From positions 1 to 17,811 of the forward strand of contig FR903626.1 of assembly GCA_000438115.1 (NCBI GenBank): a stretch of 17,811 nt of DNA. The letters are read 5' to 3'. The position numbers and the translations under genes were made by a program. A model generated the notes under the pieces. The model saw only the letters and a list, made by a program, of their open reading frames with translations. It did no database searches and had not been told where the DNA came from. The DNA comes from Prevotella sp. CAG:617 (GTDB lineage: Bacteria > Bacteroidota > Bacteroidia > Bacteroidales > Bacteroidaceae). The number at the start of each line of letters is the position of its first letter. The stretch's first letter is position 1. Positions 13,821 to 17,811 of the stretch are shown one piece after another.

Positions 13821-16460
13821 ATGGAATTAGAAAGCAAATATACACCAGGTAATGTTGAAAACAAATGGTATCAATATTGGATAGACCATAATTTATTCAG
13901 TTCTAAGCCAGATGGCAGAGAACCATATACAATTGTCATTCCACCTCCCAATGTAACAGGAGTTCTGCATATGGGACACATGCTTAATGAAACCATTCAA
14001 GACATTCTTGTAAGAAGAGCTCGAATGGAAGGAAAAAATGCATGTTGGGTACCTGGCACAGACCATGCTTCTATTGCAACAGAGGCTAAAGTTGTTGACC
14101 GACTTTCTAAACAAGGTATCAAGAAAACAGATTTAACGCGTGAACAATTTTTAGAACATGCTTGGGCTTGGACACATGAGCATGGTGGAATCATCCTCAA
14201 GCAATTACGTCGTTTAGGAGCTTCTTGTGACTGGAGCAGAACAGCCTTCACTATGGATGAAGAGCGTTCAAAGAGTGTGATTAAAGTTTTTGTAGACCTA
14301 TACAACAAAGGACTCATATATCGAGGAGTTCGTATGGTTAATTGGGACCCCAAAGCGCAAACAGCTCTTTCTGATGAAGAAGTTATCTATAAAGAAGAAA
14401 ATTCTAAGTTGTATTATCTACGCTATTATGTTGAAGGTGAAACTGATAAATATGCCATAGTTGCCACAACACGTCCTGAAACCATCATGGGTGATACTGC
14501 CATGTGTATTAATCCCAACGACCCTAAAAATTCTTGGTTAAAAGGTAAAAAAGTTATTGTACCTCTTGTTAATCGCATAATCCCAGTAATTGAAGATGAT
14601 TATGTTGATATTGAGTTCGGAACAGGTTGCTTAAAAGTAACTCCTGCTCATGACATTAATGACTACATGTTAGGAGAAAAGCACAACCTTGAGTCAATAG
14701 ATATCTTCAACGACAATGGTACAATCAGCGAAGCTGCTGGTATGTATGTAGGTATGGATCGTTTTGAAGTCCGTAAACAAATCGAGCACGACCTGCAAGC
14801 AGCAAATTTGTTAGAAAAAGTAGAGGCTTATACTAATAAAGTAGGATTCTCTGAACGTAACCCTGACACAGCCATTGAACCGAAGTTGTCAATGCAATGG
14901 TTTCTCAAAATGAAACATTTTGCAGACTTGGCATTACCACCGGTTATGAATGACGAAATCCATTTCTACCCCGCAAAATATAAGAATGTTTACAAACATT
15001 GGCTGGAAAACATTAAAGATTGGTGCATAAGCCGCCAGTTATGGTGGGGACACCGAATTCCTGCCTATTACCTACCAAAAGGAGGTTATGTAGTAGCTGA
15101 AACACCTGAAGAGGCTCTACAGTTAGCCATTGCGAAAACAAATGATCATACACTCACAATTGATCAGCTCAAACAAGACGAAGACGCCTTAGATACATGG
15201 TTCTCTTCTTGGTTGTGGCCCATATCACTATTCAATGGAATAAATGATCCTAACAACGAAGAGTTCAACTATTACTACCCCACTAATGATCTCGTAACGG
15301 GGCCAGATATCATATTCTTTTGGGTTGCTCGCATGATTATGGCAGGATATGAGTATACTGGAAAAATGCCATTTAAAAACGTTTATTTTACTGGAATCGT
15401 GCGTGATAAGAAAGGGCGTAAAATGTCGAAATCGCTCGGAAATTCCCCAGACCCGATTGAACTAATTGACAAATTTGGCGCAGATGGCGTCCGCATGGGT
15501 ATGATGTTATCAGCTCCTGCTGGAAATGATATTTTATTCGATGAATCCCTTTGTGAACAAGGACGTAATTTCTGCAACAAAATTTGGAATGCATTTCGCC
15601 TCGTAAAAGGATGGAATACAGCCCAACAACCACAACCTGAAACAGCTCGACTAGCTGTAGAATGGTTTTCTGCAACATTAAGAAAAAGTGCTGCAGAAAT
15701 TGCAGACCTTTATAAAAAGTACAGACTGAGCGAAGCTTTAATGGAAGTTTACAGGTTGTTTTGGGATGACTTTTCCAGTAATTATCTTGAAATGATAAAG
15801 CCAGACTATGGTAGTGCAATCGATGAACAAACATATACAGAAACGCTGCAATGTTTTGATCATCTACTTCATCTACTTCACCCGTTTATGCCTTTTATTA
15901 CAGAAGAATTATGGCAACAACTTGCTGATAGGAAAGAAGGTGAAAGTATCATGACCAGTGCACAAACCATTGAGAATCCACACGAAGGAGATGATATTTT
16001 ACTGAACAATGTTCGCATCGTATGCGACGTCATTTCTGGAATCCGTTCTATTAGGAATCAAAAAAATATTTCTCCTAAAGAACGTTTGCAACTGCAAGTT
16101 GTTGGAAAGAATCCAATTGAATCATACAACTGCCTCATTCAACGTATGGCAAACATTGAATCAATCACATCTGTTTCTACCAAAGAAGAAAATACTCAAA
16201 CTTTCATGGTAGGTACACATGAATATGCCATACCCCTTGCAGGTCTAATAGATATTGAGGCCGAAATAGAAAAAGCAGAAGCTGAATTAAAACACTTGGA
16301 AGGATTCCTCCGAGGAATAGAAAAGAAACTTTCCAACGAAAAATTTATTAGCCATGCGCCCCAAGCAGTTGTAGAAATGGAAAGAAAGAAACAACATGAT
16401 GCAACAAGCAAAATCGCTACATTGAAAGCGACTATAGAATCCTTAAAGGCTGCACAATAA
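13821..16460 (+). CDS. valS: Valyl-tRNA synthetase
   Basis: An 879-residue class I aminoacyl-tRNA synthetase that charges tRNA-Val and edits mischarged threonine. PPPNVTGVLHMGH includes the ATP-binding HIGH motif as HMGH (50-53). The editing (CP1) domain carries TTRPET at 216-221. GRKMSKSLGNS places the KMSKS loop at 534-538. WDPKAQTALSD and DTWFSSWLWP are further ValRS landmarks. The C-terminal 65 residues (about 815-879) form the ValRS-specific coiled-coil arm (AEIEKAEAELKHLEGFLRG...), complete to the end. Length is typical. The upstream -7 candidate TACATTTT (13806-13813) lacks the final G and sits too close to the ATG at 13821, so the promoter is unclear. A long perfect hairpin follows the gene. 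Confidence 0.98.
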   Translation: MELESKYTPGNVENKWYQYWIDHNLFSSKPDGREPYTIVIPPPNVTGVLHMGHMLNETIQDILVRRARMEGKNACWVPGTDHASIATEAKVVDRLSKQGIKKTDLTREQFLEHAWAWTHEHGGIILKQLRRLGASCDWSRTAFTMDEERSKSVIKVFVDLYNKGLIYRGVRMVNWDPKAQTALSDEEVIYKEENSKLYYLRYYVEGETDKYAIVATTRPETIMGDTAMCINPNDPKNSWLKGKKVIVPLVNRIIPVIEDDYVDIEFGTGCLKVTPAHDINDYMLGEKHNLESIDIFNDNGTISEAAGMYVGMDRFEVRKQIEHDLQAANLLEKVEAYTNKVGFSERNPDTAIEPKLSMQWFLKMKHFADLALPPVMNDEIHFYPAKYKNVYKHWLENIKDWCISRQLWWGHRIPAYYLPKGGYVVAETPEEALQLAIAKTNDHTLTIDQLKQDEDALDTWFSSWLWPISLFNGINDPNNEEFNYYYPTNDLVTGPDIIFFWVARMIMAGYEYTGKMPFKNVYFTGIVRDKKGRKMSKSLGNSPDPIELIDKFGADGVRMGMMLSAPAGNDILFDESLCEQGRNFCNKIWNAFRLVKGWNTAQQPQPETARLAVEWFSATLRKSAAEIADLYKKYRLSEALMEVYRLFWDDFSSNYLEMIKPDYGSAIDEQTYTETLQCFDHLLHLLHPFMPFITEELWQQLADRKEGESIMTSAQTIENPHEGDDILLNNVRIVCDVISGIRSIRNQKNISPKERLQLQVVGKNPIESYNCLIQRMANIESITSVSTKEENTQTFMVGTHEYAIPLAGLIDIEAEIEKAEAELKHLEGFLRGIEKKLSNEKFISHAPQAVVEMERKKQHDATSKIATLKATIESLKAAQ

Positions 16461-16477
16461 TCATTCAAGATCAACAC

Positions 16478-16516
16478 TATAGTTTGCAGGATTAATTTGA
16501 AATCCTGCAAACTATA
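16478..16516. terminator. Perfect 16-bp stem-loop after valS
   Basis: TATAGTTTGCAGGATT (16478-16493) and AATCCTGCAAACTATA (16501-16516) are exact reverse complements around a 7-base loop AATTTGA. It starts 17 bases after the valS stop and ends 30 bases before queD. No T-run follows on the plus strand (TATATAACG), so it may act as a U-poor terminator, an RNA-stabilising 3' end, or a processing signal between valS and queDE. Confidence 0.7.
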
Positions 16517-16546
16517 TATATAACGCATAACAAAAATATATATCAT

Positions 16547-16900
16547 ATGTATTTTGTATCAAAACGCCTCGAAATATCCATAGCTCATCATCTAAAAACA
16601 TCATATGATAAGCGTTGCCAGCATCTCCATGGTCATAATGCTATTGTAACAATTTATTGTCAATCTGATACACTCAATGAAGACGGGATGGTCATTGACT
16701 TCAAAAAAATAAAAGACTTGATTATGCAGAAGTTTGACCATAAATATCTTAATGAAGAATTTGAATTTAATCCCACTGCAGAAAACCTGGCTTATTGGAT
16801 CTGTCAGGAAATTCCGCAATGCTATAAAGTTAAATTTCAAGAATCTGAAGGGAATATAGCAGTTTACGTCAAAGAAGGTTTCGAAAATTGTTGTCTATAA
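16547..16900 (+). CDS. queD: 6-carboxy-5,6,7,8-tetrahydropterin synthase (QueD)
   Basis: This enzyme converts 7,8-dihydroneopterin triphosphate to 6-carboxytetrahydropterin, the second step toward the queuosine base preQ0. It is a 117-residue member of the PTPS/QueD T-fold family. Zinc-binding histidines are at 14 (IAHH), 28 and 30. The catalytic cysteine C24 is within the QueD-type CxxxHGH motif (24-30), which separates it from eukaryotic PTPS. MVIDFKKIK and FDHKYLNE (63-70) are the conserved active-site segments, and E99 of the ESEG stretch fits the pterin-binding Glu. It is coupled to queE, which starts 3 bases after its stop. No preQ1 riboswitch motif was seen in the leader. Confidence 0.92.
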   Translation: MYFVSKRLEISIAHHLKTSYDKRCQHLHGHNAIVTIYCQSDTLNEDGMVIDFKKIKDLIMQKFDHKYLNEEFEFNPTAENLAYWICQEIPQCYKVKFQESEGNIAVYVKEGFENCCL

Positions 16901-16903
16901 TAC

Positions 16904-17491
16904 ATGAAAACCTATAAAATCAACGAAATATTTTATACACTTCAAGGTGAAGGTTTTTACACTGGAACTCCATCTTTATTCATTCGTTTTTCGGGTTGTA
17001 ACCTACAATGTCCCTTTTGTGATACATCCCATCAATCTTTCCATGAAACGACATTGGATGAGATCATACAAATAGCGACACAATCACCGATTCGCCACGT
17101 AGTATTGACAGGAGGAGAACCCGCATTACAAATTGATGAACCTCTGACAACAGCATTACACCATGCTCATAAATTCATTGCAATTGAAACAAATGGTACA
17201 ACTCCAATCCAAGGAAATGTTGACTGGATTACCCTATCACCAAAAACAACATGGAGCCCACGCCCTTTAGTCATACGAAATTGCAACGAACTAAAAGTTG
17301 TTTTCACCAATAAAGATCAGGACTTTTCACAATATCTCAATCTTACTTGTCAAATACGGTATCTTCAACCATGCGACACTCACGATAAAATACAAAACAA
17401 GCGAATCCTACAAGAAGCCATTGAATATTGTCTTGAAAATCCACTGTGGAATCTGTCTTTACAAACACATAAACTAATCGGTATAAGATAA
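16904..17491 (+). CDS. queE: 7-carboxy-7-deazaguanine synthase (QueE), radical SAM
   Basis: This radical SAM enzyme rearranges 6-carboxytetrahydropterin (the QueD product) to 7-carboxy-7-deazaguanine, the deazapurine core of queuosine. The 195-residue length is normal for the compact form. The N-terminus IFYTLQGEGFYTGTPS is characteristic. The [4Fe-4S] cluster ligands are C32, C36 and C39 in canonical CxxxCxxC (CNLQCPFC). LTGGEP (68-73) is the SAM-binding GGE motif, and ETNGT follows. It is translated directly after queD (3-base gap), so the two consecutive enzymes are made together. The next step (QueC) and GTP cyclohydrolase are not in the window. Confidence 0.95.
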   Translation: MKTYKINEIFYTLQGEGFYTGTPSLFIRFSGCNLQCPFCDTSHQSFHETTLDEIIQIATQSPIRHVVLTGGEPALQIDEPLTTALHHAHKFIAIETNGTTPIQGNVDWITLSPKTTWSPRPLVIRNCNELKVVFTNKDQDFSQYLNLTCQIRYLQPCDTHDKIQNKRILQEAIEYCLENPLWNLSLQTHKLIGIR

Positions 17492-17567
17492 CAGCTATTA
17501 TTATTCATCACCACCTAATCACCGTAGATAAAACAACTGTATCAAATACACCTAATATAACCACAAG

Positions 17568-17634
17568 TTGCAATTCGATAAAACACATTTCATCTCTATA
17601 TACTGTATCCCCCAGACGTTTTACCGAATTGCAA
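17568..17634 (-). terminator. Long inverted repeat between convergent genes
   Basis: TTGCAATTCGATAAAAC (17568-17584) pairs with GTTTTACCGAATTGCAA (17618-17634), 16 of 17 positions, around a 33-base loop. The sole mismatch (A17578/C17624) becomes a U-G pair in minus-strand RNA. It lies 10 bases beyond the stop of the minus-strand gene. It is therefore probably the terminator of that gene and may also stop transcripts from queE. No clear T-run follows on either side. Confidence 0.55.
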
Positions 17635-17644
17635 GATATATATA

Positions 17645-17811
17645 TTATTGATCCAACTTTTCAAGTTCTTGCTCCAGTTCTCGAATTTTCTCTTCCTGAC
17701 GTTGTATCATTCTTTGATAAATAACCTTATCTACATTGCTTTTATCCCGATCGCTATTTCGTTTCATTTCTGATAATAATTTTCGTGCCTTATCCAAATC
17801 ACGCGATACAC
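17645..17811 (-). CDS. C-terminal fragment of an unidentified coiled-coil protein
   Basis: On the minus strand an open frame enters from the right edge (first full codon 17811-2) and runs 54 codons to TAA at 17647-17645. The peptide is highly charged and begins VSRDLDKARKLLSEMKR. It ends with a heptad-patterned RQEEKIRELEQELEKLDQ, a clear coiled coil. I do not recognise the family from this tail; the N-terminal body lies outside the window. It converges on queE, and a long inverted repeat follows its stop. Confidence 0.6.
   Translation of the reverse strand, partial: VSRDLDKARKLLSEMKRNSDRDKSNVDKVIYQRMIQRQEEKIRELEQELEKLDQ

Noticed and set aside
13997..14353. Long minus-strand frames inside valS (also 15388-15834 and 16196-16546)
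   Set aside because: They lie fully within the strongly supported valS coding sequence, show no family features and are expected by chance opposite a long gene.
16461..16546. preQ1 riboswitch upstream of queD
   Set aside because: The region contains only the perfect hairpin and AT repeats; the compact preQ1 aptamer pattern was not found, and queDE lack an obvious leader.
1..17811. CRISPR, insertion sequence, prophage or toxin-antitoxin content
   Set aside because: No regularly spaced direct repeats, transposase or integrase motifs, terminal inverted repeats flanking a gene, or toxin-antitoxin pairs were seen.

Overview
The window is about 17.8 kb of AT-rich chromosome. It very probably comes from a member of the Bacteroidales (phylum Bacteroidota). 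Three things point there: several upstream regions carry the phylum's characteristic -7 promoter box TAnnTTTG, Shine-Dalgarno sequences are mostly absent, and the gene families fit (a DUF4468 protein, a TonB-dependent receptor with a carboxypeptidase-like N-domain, a YitT/DUF2179 protein, a sugar kinase-like/RapZ fusion). The content looks like core chromosome. No insertion sequence, integrase, CRISPR array or phage gene is visible.

Layout from left to right. (1) The 5' part of a tRNA gene, reading left, is cut by the window edge and has its own promoter. (2) A large dyad sits between that promoter and the divergent rsmE promoter. (3) Six genes on the plus strand, probably one transcription unit (240-8212): rsmE, a membrane-anchored protein of unknown function, an ABC ATPase, an FtsX-like permease, a fusion of an aminoglycoside-phosphotransferase/AmgK-like kinase domain to a RapZ C-terminal domain, and a TonB-dependent receptor. 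(4) A convergent YitT-family membrane protein on the minus strand (8391-9353). (5) A divergent 450-base non-coding region (9354-9803). (6) A plus-strand operon for a four-subunit 2-oxoacid:ferredoxin oxidoreductase in the order TPR protein, korD, korA, two-helix membrane protein, korB, korC (9804-12982). (7) A secreted DUF4468 protein with its own promoter. (8) valS. (9) queD-queE, two early steps of queuosine precursor synthesis. (10) A convergent minus-strand gene of which only the coiled-coil C-terminus is present.

How the genes work together. The kor operon makes a complete enzyme: alpha and beta carry the catalytic core with thiamine pyrophosphate, gamma completes the fold, and delta carries two [4Fe-4S] clusters. 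Its D-A-B-C order matches the Helicobacter 2-oxoglutarate oxidoreductase (oorDABC), so 2-oxoglutarate/succinyl-CoA is the likeliest substrate pair, though a branched-chain 2-oxoacid cannot be excluded. The rsmE operon mixes rRNA modification with envelope functions. The ABC pair, kinase-RapZ fusion and receptor are tightly packed, but no common pathway can be proven from sequence.

The most interesting items are the kinase-RapZ fusion, the ABC ATPase with degenerate motifs, the small membrane protein embedded between korA and korB, the unexplained structured region 9387-9722, and a set of long intergenic dyads. Three of these dyads have a single A-C mismatch on the plus strand that becomes a G-U pair in minus-strand RNA. 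I see no clear-cut novel defence or mobile system.
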